Source of the DNA: Haematococcus lacustris
Taxonomy: Eukaryota > Chlorophyta > Chlorophyceae > Chlamydomonadales > Haematococcaceae
Assembly (NCBI GenBank): GCA_030144725.1
Contig: JASKMD010000026.1
Location: 1,127,981-1,191,980 of the forward strand
DNA length: 64,000 bases
Direction: 5' to 3'
Shown here: one piece after another, positions 1 through 11,175 of the stretch
Position numbering within the stretch: the stretch's first letter is position 1
Layout of the letters: each line of letters begins with the position of its first letter
Notes under the pieces: generated by a model
The model's database searches: none
The model's input: only the letters and a program-made list of their open reading frames with translations
Told to the model about the DNA's origin: nothing
Position numbers and translations under genes: made by a program

Positions 1-65
1 GTTGTACCAGATGTTACAGGTGAGTTGCCTGATTAGGATTAAGGCTAGGATCAGTGTCTGAGACG

Positions 66-336
66 AGGGAGAGGGAGAGGGAGAGGGAGAGGGAGAGGGA
101 GAGGGAGAGGGAGAGGGAGAGGGAGAGGGAGAGGGAGAGGGAGAGGGAGAGGGAGAGGGAGAGGGAGAGGGAGAGGGAGAGGGAGAGGGAGAGGGAGAGG
201 GAGAGGGAGAGGGAGAGGGAGAGGGAGAGGGAGAGGGAGAGGGAGAGGGAGAGGGAGAGGGAGAGGGAGAGGGAGAGGGAGAGGGAGAGGGAGAGGGAGA
301 GGGAGAGGGAGAGGGAGAGGGAGAGGGAGAGGGAGA
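66..336. repeat. (GAGGGA)n hexanucleotide array, intronic
   Basis: About 45 nearly perfect tandem copies of GAGGGA. The array ends about 26 bases before the splice acceptor at 361-362 that opens the first visible exon of the ARMT1-like gene, so it is intronic. The open frames across it (Arg-Glu, Ser-Leu, Pro-Leu repeats) arise only because the hexamer contains no stop codon. Confidence 0.95.
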
Positions 337-362
337 TCCATAATCTCCGTCTGTCTGTGCAG

Positions 363-2581
363 TACGCATTGTGGGGCAACCGCACCGACCTGAGCCTGCT
401 GGTGGACTCCTCAGCCTTGGATGCCTCAGCCCTGCACCTGCAGCAGCTCGCAGTGGAAGCTGTGCACACACATAGCCAGGGCGAGCCCATACCTCCCTCC
501 ATTGCTAGCCTCTATGCAGCGGGAAGGGGAGGGGTGGGCAGTGGGCCACTGGGAGGAGCATCATCTGGGGCAGGGGCAGGGGATGAGGCTGGGGTGCAGG
601 TGCAGGTGGAGGCAGGGGCAGGGGCAGGGGCAGGGGCAGGGGCAGGGGCAGGGGCAGGGGCAGGGGCAGGGGCAGGGGCAGGGGCAGGGGCAGGGGCAGG
701 GGCAGGGGCAGGGGCAGGGGCAGGGGCAGGGGCGGGGGCGGGGGCGGGGGCGGGGGCAGGGGCAGGGGCAGGGGCAGGGCAGGGGAACAGCAGTGCAGTG
801 GGCAGTGCGGGCACTCACCCTAACATCATCGTGGACGATTTCAGCGCGTTGTGGCGCTACCTGGTCAGGCAGGGACCAGGAGGGAGCGCACCCTTGCCAG
901 CCTCCCACGGCACGCCGCAGCCTGAGTCGACAAGCAGGGCGGTTGCCGGCAGGGAAGCTGAGGCTGCAGGGGCGGTGGGGCAGGGCTCAGGCCAGGGGGC
1001 TACTAGCTCGCCCCGCATGGACATCGTTTTGGACAATGCCGGTGAGGCTGGAGGCCACCTGGGTGTTCACCCTGCCAGGTCAGGGGCTCAAAACCACAGG
1101 GCTTGCTCACTGCGGGGGAGTGCTCACATCATCAGGGGGTGGGAGGGGTGTTGGACGTTCAACTCATCCACCACCACTGCCACCATCAACACCACCACTT
1201 GCACACAGCTGTGGACCCATGCATATGCACATGCACGTTTGTGCAGCCACCTGTGGCAGTGTCGGCTTCAACACCCCCTGCCCCATGCTGTTGCTTTCAA
1301 GATGCTAGCAGAGCCTCACCACCATCATCACCGCTGCAGGCACTAGATAGACCCCCCATGCTGTGTGCATGGGAACATAACTGCACACAAGCAAACACCA
1401 CCCCTGGTCTGGGTCAAGGGTCAAGCTGCTGCATGCCCATGCGTCACACGGCCAAACTTGCAAGATGCAATGCGCCCACACAAAACAAGATAGCTGTCCT
1501 TGTGCTACCTGTGCTTAGGGTCATCAGGGTTGTCCCCTCCCTCACACAGCCAAACTCACGTAATGCAATGCGCCCACCCAGCCAGCCGAGTCCGTCACTG
1601 CTGCCCTGCCGCACATCCCTCGCATTCCCTAGCACGTCCCTCGCTGAGTGATCAGCGGCGCCGATCCCAAATGAGCGCACTGCGGCACATTGACCCAGTG
1701 CAGCTTCCGCCCTTGCGCCGTGCTAGCCTTTGAAAGGCAGCGTCGCAGCGGACACTATAACCGCAAAATACCCCACAACATGCCTCAACAACCTCAACCT
1801 GGTGGTGAGGCTCTGCTAGCTTCTTTAACGCAACAGCATGGGGCATGGGGTGTTGAAGAGTGCAGCCACAGCTACAATGGCAATACGCCTCAATACGCCT
1901 CAATACGCCTCAACATTGCCTCAACCTGCATAGAGCCGAGCATGTGTTTGCATGAGCATGCATGGTGTTGTGTGGCCCTGCGGCTGCTGGCTGCAGGCCT
2001 GGAGCTGTTTGGCGACTTGGTGCTGGCAGACTTTCTGATTGAGTCTGGCTTGACTGAGCAGGTGGGTGGGTGGAGGGCACCACCGGTCCCGGCACCACCG
2101 CTGCCATTACAGTGCTGACATCATTGTCACCATCAGTACCACCATCACTACTGCCATGTGCCATCACCACTATCACCGCCACCACCATCACCACCATCAC
2201 CACCATCACTTGGTATCAGGAGCCGCTAACACCACTGAGATTGCTGGCTGCACCATCCCTGTCCTGACTATTGTGCTCATGGCCACAAACTATTGTGCAA
2301 ATGTGGGTATGTATGCGACAACCACTTGTTGCCACCACAACCACCTGGTGATTGGCACCTGAAGTGGGCACAGCATTAAGTCACAGCCCCGCTGCCGGTG
2401 TCATGCATGGTGGCTGTAGGTGGTGCTGCATGGCAAGTGCTTTGGCTGGTTTGTCTCTGACGTGGTTCCGGCTGACCTGGACAGCCTGCTAGCCTGCTGC
2501 TGTGCACCTCACCCTCCCGGTCTGGGCCCTGTACCAGCCCTGGGTCTATCATCACCAGCTGGGCAGCCACCGGCAGCCACT

Positions 2582-2618
<37 letters not shown>

Positions 2619-4450
2619 GCACTACGGGGTCCGCTGCACAAGATATGGCAGCCAGGACAGCAGCAGGGGCAGGGGTGGGGCCAGCGGCAGCGTCCACCCC
2701 TGGCTGGGCGGTGGTCAACACGCTGGGTCAACGCTGGGCGTCACACCTGGCAGCAGGTAGGGCCTCATGGCAGGGGCATCTGACCTGACTGCAAGAAGGC
2801 GGCATGGGAACACACAGGAACCTTTCAACCTGCTCCCATTCCGCACAGCTGTTGGTAAAAGCGGCGGCTTATTCCTTTCCTTTTTGTTGCCACATGTGTT
2901 GCGGTCTTTTGTTAGTAGATTGTAGCAAGGGGACGCACAGATCCCCTCTGACATGCTCCCCATGATACACAGCTGTGGAGAAAGGCGGCGTCTTATTCCC
3001 TTTTCTTCCTTAGCATTGCCGCTTGTCTAGGGATGTGTTGGGAGCTGGCTGGCTCCTTGCAACCCACCTGCACCTGATCATGCTACTAGGTTGGTCAAAG
3101 CAGAGGGGCAGTGGCTGCGCCCGCCTCGCTTCAGACACCTGGTGCCTGCAGAGCGAAGTGCAGGCGAAGTGCAGGCGCAGGGCAGGTATTGAGTATGTGC
3201 TGTGCAGGTGCTGTGCAGGTGCCGTGTGCAGGTGCCGTTGCTTGCAGAAAGCGGGGCAGGTGCGGTGTAGGTGCAGGGCGGGTGCAGCAGCAGCAGTTCC
3301 CACCTTAGTTTGCGTATACCTAGCGTATATACTGGAGGGAGTGCTGCTGCTGGTTCAGGGCGGTGGAGGTTCACTACCCATCCCTTCTGGACCACTCCCC
3401 ACCCATTTTGCTGGATGCCTTCTATTGCCCCGGACCTGCACGCCGACCTCTCCACCTCTTCTCTTTTGATATTCAAGGGCGACCTAAACTACAGGTGTGA
3501 CTTTCTAAGACTCGCACTATGCAGCCAGCAGCAACACCTTCAGCTGCGACCTGGGCTTGCATGAAGCCACATGAGAGGTTTTTGAGAAGATCTAGCGAAG
3601 CATGCGTTGCATAGACCGGGTTTACATGCATGCTTGCATGCAGGAAGCTAGTGAGCGACAGCCGATGGGCCCCCACCACCCCCTTCAGCCAAGCGTTGCT
3701 TGGCTTCCTGCCCGCCCCTTTGCTTGCGTTGCGCACTTGCAAGGCAGATGTGGTCACCGGCCTGCTGACTGGTCAGGTGAGCTGCAAGATGTCTGGTCTG
3801 GAGCGCAGTGTCAGGAAGGAATCTGCAAGGAACCTGGTATGGTGAACAAGGCCTTGCCAGCTGCTATCACTTTGGGACACAAGCCTAGCCAGCTATCACT
3901 GTGCTAGTCCTGAGTTCCCACACTAGTAGCCGTGGCTGCCTACACTGCTGCACTGCTCACGCTGGCCACAAAGTCTGCCAGTAGGGTGTTGGGTTTGATG
4001 CCAGGCCAGGTGGGCCCACCTGGCCAGAATGTATTCCTTAGCTGGCACTCAACTATGGGAAGGTGTGACCCTGTTATGAGACCTTGTGCCGCCTGGTCAT
4101 CCGCGGTGGCTCTCACCAGCTGGGTTCAGGGTCAGGGTCAGGGTCAGGGTTAGAGTCAGGGTCAGGGTCAGGGTCAGGGTCAGGGTCAGGGTCAGGGTCA
4201 GGGTCAGGGTCAGGCTAGTACCTTGATTCATGCATGCAAGTTTATTGTGGCGGATGGGCCGTGTGCTTGATGCATGGGCCCACAAGGCTTCAGCTTACGC
4301 ACTCCAGGCTGTGTGCTCAGTATCACCATGTCACCAGGGTGGATGGACCACGTGCCTGTGCAGGCGGAGCTGCTGGACCAGCGTGACCCAGACTGGCAGG
4401 TCAATGGCAAGTTTGGCATGATCCAGTTATGCGCCGGTGATGAATCATGA
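363..4450 (+). CDS. ARMT1/DUF89-type damage-control phosphatase, 5' end outside window
   Basis: Six exons are assigned from protein motifs and phase-consistent GT-AG sites: 363-1041, 1997-2061, 2420-2756, 3359-3494, 3644-3776 and 4364-4450 (TGA). Earlier exons lie to the left of the window. In order the exons encode [28 protein letters not shown] joined across the first intron to [13 protein letters not shown], then [30 protein letters not shown] joined to [10 protein letters not shown], and a final [12 protein letters not shown]. These are the hallmark blocks of the DUF89/ARMT1 family. The D and N of the VLDNAG block and the D of the KGDLNYR block are the expected metal and substrate residues. 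Family members are metal-dependent phosphatases acting on damaged or excess phospho-metabolites; a protein-glutamate methyltransferase activity has also been proposed. Oddities: exon 363-1041 holds a Gly-Ala dipeptide repeat, and exon 2420-2756 a polyalanine run from a GCA repeat. The family assignment is firm; the substrate is unknown. Confidence 0.87.
605..780. repeat. (GGGGCA)n array inside an ARMT1-like exon
   Basis: About 29 tandem GGGGCA units, with a block of four GGGGCG units near 731-757. In the frame of the flanking conserved blocks it encodes alternating Gly-Ala, placed between the LWGN and IIVDD motifs. Both flanks are in the same open frame with no obvious splice sites, so the array is probably translated. 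Confidence 0.9.
4128..4213. repeat. (GGGTCA)n array in last ARMT1-like intron
   Basis: About 14 copies of GGGTCA with one interruption (GGGTTAGAGTCA near 4146-4158). It lies in the intron between exons 3644-3776 and 4364-4450. It is the same unit, on the same strand, as the much larger array at 14474-15360. Confidence 0.92.
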
Positions 4451-5774
4451 TGGGTTGGTGATTGGGGCGAGGCTGGACTGGGCTGCATAGAGCAGGGCAG
4501 GGTCAGGCTGGCCTCGACTGGGGCAGGGCTGAGCAGGGCAGGGTGGGCCAGAGGTTGGTGCACCCAGGCAAACAGGCTGAGCTTCTGGCAAGCAGGCTAA
4601 CAAAAGCCAGCTGAACACGGCACCAAGGCCTGCACCAGCAGGGCATTGCTCAGCACAGGCACCACCCAGGCATCAGTGTAGACACTGAAAGGGCCTGAGG
4701 CGTGTGTCACGTTGCGTTGTGTCTTGCAACGAAATGTATCTACGCATCTAAGTGTTGTAAGCTGTCCAAACAGTTGGTGTCCTGCCCCAGCAGCACAGCA
4801 GACCTGACAGCAGGAGCCTCCTTCAGTGCATGCCCAGCAGCCTGGCAGCAGACACCACGCCTTGCCTATGTATGCCTCTGACAACTGCTCTGTGTGAGCC
4901 TTTTGAACATCACGCCTGGGGCTCAGCAGTGGGGCGTATGCATGCCTTACAAGGAATGTGCTGTGCTTGCATCATAACTGATTGAGCGCAACTGATGCAG
5001 GAAAACGCAACTGATCTGGCTTGCAGCATGGCTGCCACAGCATGGCTAGAACAACATGCAATTATATAAATGTCAAAGGTAGCTGGTTGTCACAGCACCG
5101 CTACGACAACACGCAAGAAACTAGTTGTGCCATATCAAGCTTGATGTCTTCTGGCCTCTAATGCTTCTTGCTGCCTCCTTGTGGCCTCTTGTTGTGCATG
5201 ATAATGTGCGACTCTATTCAAGGGGCATGGGCATCACGTTACTGTTTATGTGCTGATTAGCAAGATGCCATGCCAGACATTCCACAGCAACGAGGTTCAT
5301 GCTTGGCAGCTTTGACATGTGTGACGCCATGGATGTGTGAGCAAACTACATGTGTACGGAGTGCTAGGCAGGGTGCTGGACAACTGACCAAAAGCTGTGC
5401 GTGGGTTATGCAAAGCAATGTTGTGCTGGTTGCTGCACATGGCCCATTTGGCTCTGATGTGCAGGCAAGGGCTCCATGTGTGCCAGCAGCGTGTACAGTG
5501 TACTACAGCGTGTACTATGGCTATCTGAGTTCAGCACCATGTAAACTCACAACCTTCTACATCAGCATGCCCCTGGCCTGCCCCCTCACCACCCCCCTTC
5601 CCCTCATGACAGCCTCTCCACATGCCCGGGAACTCCCTTGTAAGCACACGCACCCCACCTTTACCACTACGACCTGCATACCTCCATGTCGCCAGAATCC
5701 TACGTCGTCTGCAGCTGTTCACGAGTGCCTCATACGGCATCAGGAAGATGGTGAAGACCATGGTGACACTGTCA
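4451..5774. other. no supported gene
   Basis: Downstream of the ARMT1-like stop codon. I see no conserved protein motif, RNA gene or convincing exon here. The longest open frames lack recognisable similarity. Confidence 0.5.
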
Positions 5775-6974
5775 TCACCGGGGCGTCTGCCACCACTTCC
5801 TCTTCACCGGTGTTACCTCGCCGGGCTCGGCCTTGTCTAGCTGATTGACTCGGAGCAGTGGCAGCGAGACGTCGGTTGCTGTGGGTGCATCAAGCTTGGA
5901 CAAGCCCTGTATTTGAGATGCGCTGTGCGAGGCGCGGTTGCGCAAGGCTGGACCTAGTGGCTGCGCTGACTGGATGGAAATGCGTTTCAGTTGCGTCTCT
6001 CGCGGCACCTCCAAGACACACGCCCGCCCCGTCCGGCTGGCGCCGGCAAGCGGGTCCATTGTTACATGCCGGGTATGTTCCCGGCGGCCGTTCGCCGCGC
6101 TGATTCGATCGCCACAATCCAGCTGTTGGTCGTTGGCGCACAGTCCGTCCAGCCTGCCGCGAGGCCGAGAACTATGCCGCATGTTGCGGAATCCGGGAAT
6201 GGCCCCTAACACTGTGGCCCCCTGCCCAAGCAGGGCGGCCTTGGCAGATGAAGGCACCAGGGTCGCCAATGCCTTCAGAAACGCATGGCTCAGCGCTGAT
6301 TTGCCCCCTGTGGGCTGGGCCTCACCAGCCTGGCCACTGCTGGGCTGTGAATGGTTGGCAGCCACTGGGCTACTAGAGCCCCTGGTTGTGGGTGGGCTGG
6401 TACCAGGAGGGGCAAGCGTGGCAGAGGCTGCCAGCAGCTGCCGCCTGGGCTGGATCTTAGGCAGTGGCCCTGAGGCCCAGCTGTGGGCTGTGGCTGCCAT
6501 TGCCCATTGTAAGTCAACAACGCGCAGGGAGGAAACGAGACGACGCATGCCCTCCTCCTCCACCACCTCTTCAATTGCCCCACCCCTGCTGCCAGGCCCA
6601 TGGCTGACTGCACCTGCTCCTGCTGACTGGCAGGCTGTCCTAGGGTCAGACCCCCTGGCGGCTGCTCCGGTGACTCGCTCAATCATGGGGTAGCTGCAGG
6701 GCTGCAGGGCAGCGTCTGGAAGGGAAGCGGGCGAGCAAGAGGGGCTGGGTAGGCCAGGAGCATCTGCAACCGGGTTTGGCAGGACAGGCACTTGAGGGCA
6801 GCAAGGTGCGGGTGTGGGGCAAGGAGAGGCGTTGTGTGTTGCCATGGCACAGCAGCATCGCGGGCAACTAGCATGCCGGGCAAGATTGCCAGCATGTGTG
6901 TGCCTTTTGCTGCATAGCTGAGGCTGCGTGGCTGCAGATGGGCAATGTTTTTTGCTACTCATGTTCTGCATCAA
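5775..6974 (-). CDS. hypothetical protein, single open frame of 399 codons
   Basis: An uninterrupted frame whose N-terminal third is Cys/Pro/Ala-rich and whose centre is Ser/Pro/Ala-rich and probably disordered. The C-terminal part is less biased and ends in a basic stretch (VKRKWWQTPR). I recognise no domain. The length is notable for a frame here that is not caused by a short tandem repeat, which argues for at least one real exon. Splice structure and start are unknown, and parts could be intronic. The open frame at 7397-7658 on the same strand might be an upstream exon of the same gene, but I could not join them with confidence. Confidence 0.3.
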   Translation of the reverse strand: MMQNMSSKKHCPSAATQPQLCSKRHTHAGNLARHASCPRCCCAMATHNASPCPTPAPCCPQVPVLPNPVADAPGLPSPSCSPASLPDAALQPCSYPMIERVTGAAARGSDPRTACQSAGAGAVSHGPGSRGGAIEEVVEEEGMRRLVSSLRVVDLQWAMAATAHSWASGPLPKIQPRRQLLAASATLAPPGTSPPTTRGSSSPVAANHSQPSSGQAGEAQPTGGKSALSHAFLKALATLVPSSAKAALLGQGATVLGAIPGFRNMRHSSRPRGRLDGLCANDQQLDCGDRISAANGRREHTRHVTMDPLAGASRTGRACVLEVPRETQLKRISIQSAQPLGPALRNRASHSASQIQGLSKLDAPTATDVSLPLLRVNQLDKAEPGEVTPVKRKWWQTPR

Positions 6975-7396
6975 GGTACGGTGACAAGCTGGGTGGCAAT
7001 GGATGACAGTGTGACCAAGAAGACCCTGACGGTATGATTACTGTGAGGATTGGCAAGCTAAGCTAAATGGCAGGACGTGCACACAGGCCGGCACTACCAC
7101 CAGTAAGGGCAGTGCTTGGGCTGATGATGGTGCTGGCAATGCTCACACTGATCACCACAAAGGGGAGCATGTGCCTCAGACATTCATGGGTCAAGGTTCC
7201 AGATGCATCTAGTCTCATGCGGCCTAGGCCCATGTCCAGGATCTGGGCAAGGCACCTGGCGGGGGAAGCTAGTGTGGGTGTGCATGAGCGGCTCGTGTCA
7301 TGTTACTGGTAGTGGCACCGTGGCATTGTGGGAGCGTGCGTGTCGAACCTGTGCAAGTGCCCATGCTCGCATGGTTCGCATTTGCACAAATGTTAC

Positions 7397-7658
7397 CTTC
7401 AGTATTGTCGTCGGCCTCGTCGTCAGCGTCGTCAGATAGTTCGTAGTAGATAAGTGCATCCTCGGCCTCGTCGTCAACATGCGGGCCTAGGCGCCTCGAG
7501 GGAGTGTCCAAGGCGGGAGGATGCAGCAACTTGCGGTGCTGTGCTAGGCGCTCCCTCGCATGGGTGAGAACCTCTGCTGCAGCGTCCGGCAGTGCAGGTA
7601 GGCGTGCCTCGAGGACTTGAAGGCCGTGGGGCATTGCTTGTGATATTTGTGCGTCCAA
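7397..7658 (-). CDS. candidate exon of an unknown gene, acidic C-terminal part
   Basis: An open stretch beginning around MPHGLQVLEARLPAL and running through an amphipathic helical segment (DAAAEVLTHARERLAQHRK) into an acidic tail rich in Asp/Glu (ELSDDADDEADD). It is followed by a GTAACA donor-like site at 7391-7396. The composition differs from the surrounding non-coding sequence and looks protein-like. No family is recognised. The acceptor and the rest of the gene are not resolved. Confidence 0.35.
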
Positions 7659-7960
7659 AGGGCTGAACCAGCTAATCTTTGGCGAGAGGCTAAGACTTCA
7701 ACGTGCAATTCTGCAGCACACTGTTGCACTTTCTGCATTCATAGTCATTCACCCTTACCCGGAGGGCAGCAGCAGCATTGACCCGGAAGCGTAAGACAGA
7801 GAATGCTGGGATATGAGGACACTATGAAGCAGGCTTAGAATGGGATGACAGAGTGAGCACTTTTCGTCGGACAAGTCGCGCCTCCACTTTCTTTGCAAAC
7901 CTGTTCCAGACGCAACCCAGCGACAATACAAACCGCATGGTAACTCATGACACACAGTGA

Positions 7961-7971
7961 GCATTAGGCAC
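7961..7971 (+). repeat. left target-site duplication
   Basis: GCATTAGGCAC, identical to 8645-8655; together they bracket the insertion at 7972-8644. Confidence 0.65.
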
Positions 7972-8644
7972 TATCGAGCAGTAGAGGGTTGCTGTTTTGG
8001 GGTTTTGGGGATTCTGGCCTACCTAGTTGTTCAGCTGCTATCCTAACGCTGCATCATTCTGTTTGTCACCCCGTGCCTTGCAATCACCCCGGTTAAAGCG
8101 TCGGTAGACTGTTATGGCTGATGCAAACAAACAAAACCGATAATTCCTAGTATTTGTGATGGCTTGACGATGTTGTTTTCTATGGCTAAGAAAAAAAGAC
8201 GAACCGTGCCTAGGCCTGTGCCGGAGGACCCGGACAGTGACATTGAGGACCGCGACGAGGCACTACAGCCGGACCTCACCGAAGCGCAGCAAAATAGAAA
8301 GGTTTCCGGAGAGGCCCGCGCTGCCCGCGATAGGGATAACACATACCACGGCAGGAAGTGTAAGATACCCCACCTCATCGACCACCTCCCGCAAGAGCTT
8401 TGGGATGGCCGCCCAGCCATGCCAAAGCCAGGCCGGCCAGGCCAAGAGTGGGTGTACCTGCCTGACAAGGCCCTGTTGCGCAAGTGGCGGCGCAAGTGGC
8501 GGCGATAGCCAGCTGCAGCAAGACAATCCAAGATACCGACCCCCTCACAAAGGGGATGTGTGTGAGTAAGAGCTATAGAGTAGGGTAGAGCTCTTGCTAG
8601 TAGTAGCCTGGAGGCACACACACCAGAAGGCTGAGCTGAAGTGG
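7972..8644 (+). mobile_element. small insertion with 11-bp target-site duplication
   Basis: The segment is bounded by identical copies of GCATTAGGCAC at 7961-7971 and 8645-8655. If one mismatch is allowed, the match extends to 15 bases as GTG(A/G)GCATTAGGCAC. There are no terminal inverted repeats. It contains one intact short ORF for a basic protein (8182-8508). Absence of inverted repeats and a duplication in this size range fit retroposition by a LINE-type machinery better than a DNA transposon. It has the same plan as the elements at 32868-33821 and 60785-61808: a basic N-terminus joined to a C-terminal tail. Confidence 0.6.
8182..8508 (+). CDS. basic repeat-family protein (MAKKKRR... type)
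   Basis: A 108-residue ORF starting MAKKKRRTVPRPVP, an evident nuclear-localisation-type basic cluster. An acidic/polar linker (EDPDSDIEDRDEA) follows, and the basic tail contains PAMPKPGRPGQEWVYLPDK and ends KWRRKWRR. An in-frame ATG also lies 12 bases upstream at 8170. I chose 8182 because it puts the basic cluster at the N-terminus, as in the MPPKRKRKR starts at 33022 and 61586. The tail aligns loosely with the RPLELCSW...PPVGKEYQQRYKL tails of those elements, so I read it as an internally deleted member of a related family. No catalytic motif remains. Function is unknown. Confidence 0.45.
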   Translation: MAKKKRRTVPRPVPEDPDSDIEDRDEALQPDLTEAQQNRKVSGEARAARDRDNTYHGRKCKIPHLIDHLPQELWDGRPAMPKPGRPGQEWVYLPDKALLRKWRRKWRR

Positions 8645-8655
8645 GCATTAGGCAC
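8645..8655 (+). repeat. right target-site duplication
   Basis: GCATTAGGCAC, the partner of 7961-7971. Confidence 0.65.
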
Positions 8656-10970
8656 ACTGTCAGTAGCCTTTACAACAGCGATCTCGCAGCCTGTGTTTGA
8701 TTACAACTCATGCTTTATTTTGGTGTTGCATGAGGGCTGTAGGGTCAGGCGCTCCCAACATGGGGTTGGTAATGTTCATGCAGATACTCTCTCAATTCTG
8801 CACCGTTTTCAATACCGTTTATCGCATTGAACTCTGCGAAGCAATGCGCGTCATTTGACCATCAGCGCAAGCCATCGGAGTCTTTGCTCGCGTACTGCCA
8901 CATGTGCCCGCGAACAAATCACAGCGGCGAGACGGGTATCCTTGGGACGGTGAGCCACATCCCTGTGGCGCCATCCACCTGGCGCAATGAGCGGGTTGTG
9001 CACAAATGAAATGTCCGGCCAACACCCAGCGCGATGCCTGCCGGGCGTGCAGGGCACCTAGACGGGGTGAATGAAACATAATAGATGTGCTCACTTCCGC
9101 CAGATACATCATTTGGGTCGGCGCACACTAAGGTATCACCGGGCTACACCCCCCCTCCTCCACTGTGTTGCACCCGCTGCACCCAAACGAAAATGGCCAC
9201 AAAATGTTTGTTCTAGACCCGTTGGCGAGTTTCTTGAAACAAATAGCACATTAGTCAGCCCAGGCCTCTGTCAGTTTGACATCTTCAAAGTGACATCATG
9301 TTCTCCAAGCAGAATCAGGGCCACGGGGCTGTGGGGTGGCAGTTGAGCTATGAAATTTTGCACGCAGGTGGATGGCATGTAGGGGAGTGTAACTCTCAGA
9401 GGAGCCGAGTCCAAACTCGGTCATGGTGTGGAGTTGTGCGACTGACTGCATGGCTCTGGCCCTGAGATCGGCTAAGGTAGTTGGGGGTCACAGACCAAAG
9501 TGAGCTTTTGCCTTATCTGAGTATGAGCGTTTGTAACACTGTTGTAGATGAGCTTAACCTATTAAGTAGCATGTTGTAAGTCCAAATGGTCGAGCTGTGG
9601 CATTGCCCTCAAGGTATGGGGAGAAGGTAGGCTCAGTGCCACATTCCCGCAACCGTTTTCCGATCCGACTGCTTCTGCCGATGCGCATGCTCGTGTAGAG
9701 CAGCCTAAGCGGCGCGGGTGGTCGCAGCGATGACTGCATGCCCCGAACCGGCTCAAACTTAAATCACTAACTTTGATGCTTTGCTGTGCACGGCCTACTG
9801 ACTGCATGATTATTCTGGATGGGTGAAAGGTAGCTGGCTGGGTTGGCTACATACTGAGCCAGCTAGCATTAAATTTGGCGCAGTGAGTGCAGAGTTACAG
9901 CCGTCCTACTACCATGGGTCGTTTTCCTGTCATTTTTAAACAGTTGGGAGCGCCTGATGTAGGGATTAAAACTTGTTTTGGGGTACGGATAGGGTAAGGG
10001 CTGGGGTAAGGCTGTAAAAGCAAGGCTAGCGTTGGGGCTAGGGTAGGGTCCAGAAGCTGTGCCCCGCACACCCGCCTAAACCACCAGTCCCGGGCCATTT
10101 GGAACGCATGCGTGAAGCCTTGTGTGCTACGATGGCGAACGCTCCATTAGCTTGTGCGCACCTGGATTGTATGTGGCGCACCGGGATCACATTACTGACT
10201 GGGGATGATATAACTGGCATAATGACTAGGGTGGGGTCCAGAAGGACTGCACCCTCCCTTCGTCCCTCTGACCCGACGAGGTTGCCAACAGGTTGGCAGT
10301 GCACTGGCAGTCAAAGGTGACACGCAGCATGTGGAGGCGGTGGCTGCGGGAGCGGCGTCGGCAGCGGCGACAGGAGCAGCAGCAGCAGGCAAGGACTGGC
10401 TGGCGTGCTCAGTCTCCGACCGCCAGGTTCCAATGACAATGAGTGTGTCCATCACACCAAGTCAGCTCCATCCCCGACGGTTGCCAGCCACCCCTCTAAG
10501 CTGCCGTGCCATGTTTGCCCAGTCTAGGACACACATGTTAGTCATCACTGCTTGTTGCATACGCACACCACAGGGACATCACAGGGACACCGCACGCATG
10601 TGGGGACCCCTGGCTATGCCGGACGAGGTGGGAGCTGATGAACACCCTGCCCTCACCCTTGTGACCCAGGGTAGGGCTGGACAGGGTATGTAGGGCATGC
10701 GAGCTGGACACATAGACTAACAAAACTAGGGTTGTGCACACAGGCCAAGTTGCATTTCATGACGCGTCCTTAGCTACTGGTTAGGTCCTGAAAGGAGGAC
10801 CTGGAGCGATTGAAACCGTCGAAGTCGAGCGACGCAGCTGGGACTACAGCGGAACTATCACCACAGCGGAGGCGGCTAGTTCTCATTAGTCGAGCCAGCG
10901 GATTAGTTCTCATTAGTCGAGCCAGAACCGCTCCTTACACATAGACTTTTGTGTTGAGGGTTGTGCACAC
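8656..10970. other. no supported gene; repeat debris
   Basis: No recognisable coding sequence. A GGGTAAGG/GGGTTAGG-like degenerate patch lies near 9980-10050. The 16-mer GGGTTGTGCACACAGG occurs at 10727-10742 and again at 10961-10976, each preceded by ACACATAGACT. Confidence 0.5.
10877..10924. repeat. two-copy tandem repeat, about 25 bp
   Basis: TAGTTCTCATTAGTCGAGCCAG occurs twice in direct tandem, separated by a few bases. Confidence 0.8.
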
Positions 10971-10976
10971 AGGTCA

Positions 10977-11175
10977 ACAAAACTTGTCCAACAAGGAACA
11001 ACATGCTTGCCTGTGGGTAATCTCACTCAGCTACTACAAACACGTCGTAGCATCCTCGGTCGCACCCTTGATGACCACAAACCCCACTCCGGTGGCACGT
11101 TCCTGGGGCAAACCCCCTGACCACTGGGCACCTCATCAAAACTAACAGCTTAACGCTTGAAAGGCTAACAGCCTG
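10977..11175 (-). mobile_element. solo 3' end of the MPPKRKRKR element family
   Basis: About 200 bases match the 3' untranslated end of the elements at 32868-33821 and 60785-61808, in minus orientation. The match ends at the family's 3' terminus (TTGTTGGAC...GTTTTGTTGA on the minus strand), whereas the other boundary falls inside the 3' region. A copy truncated at its 5' side that keeps the 3' end is the expected product of incomplete target-primed reverse transcription. I see no clear target duplication here. Confidence 0.65.

Noticed and set aside
9960..10055. Telomere-like repeat (GGGTAAGGGCTGGGGTAAGG)
   Set aside because: Irregular, and not the TTTTAGGG or TTAGGG unit of green algae; too short and degenerate for an interstitial telomere.
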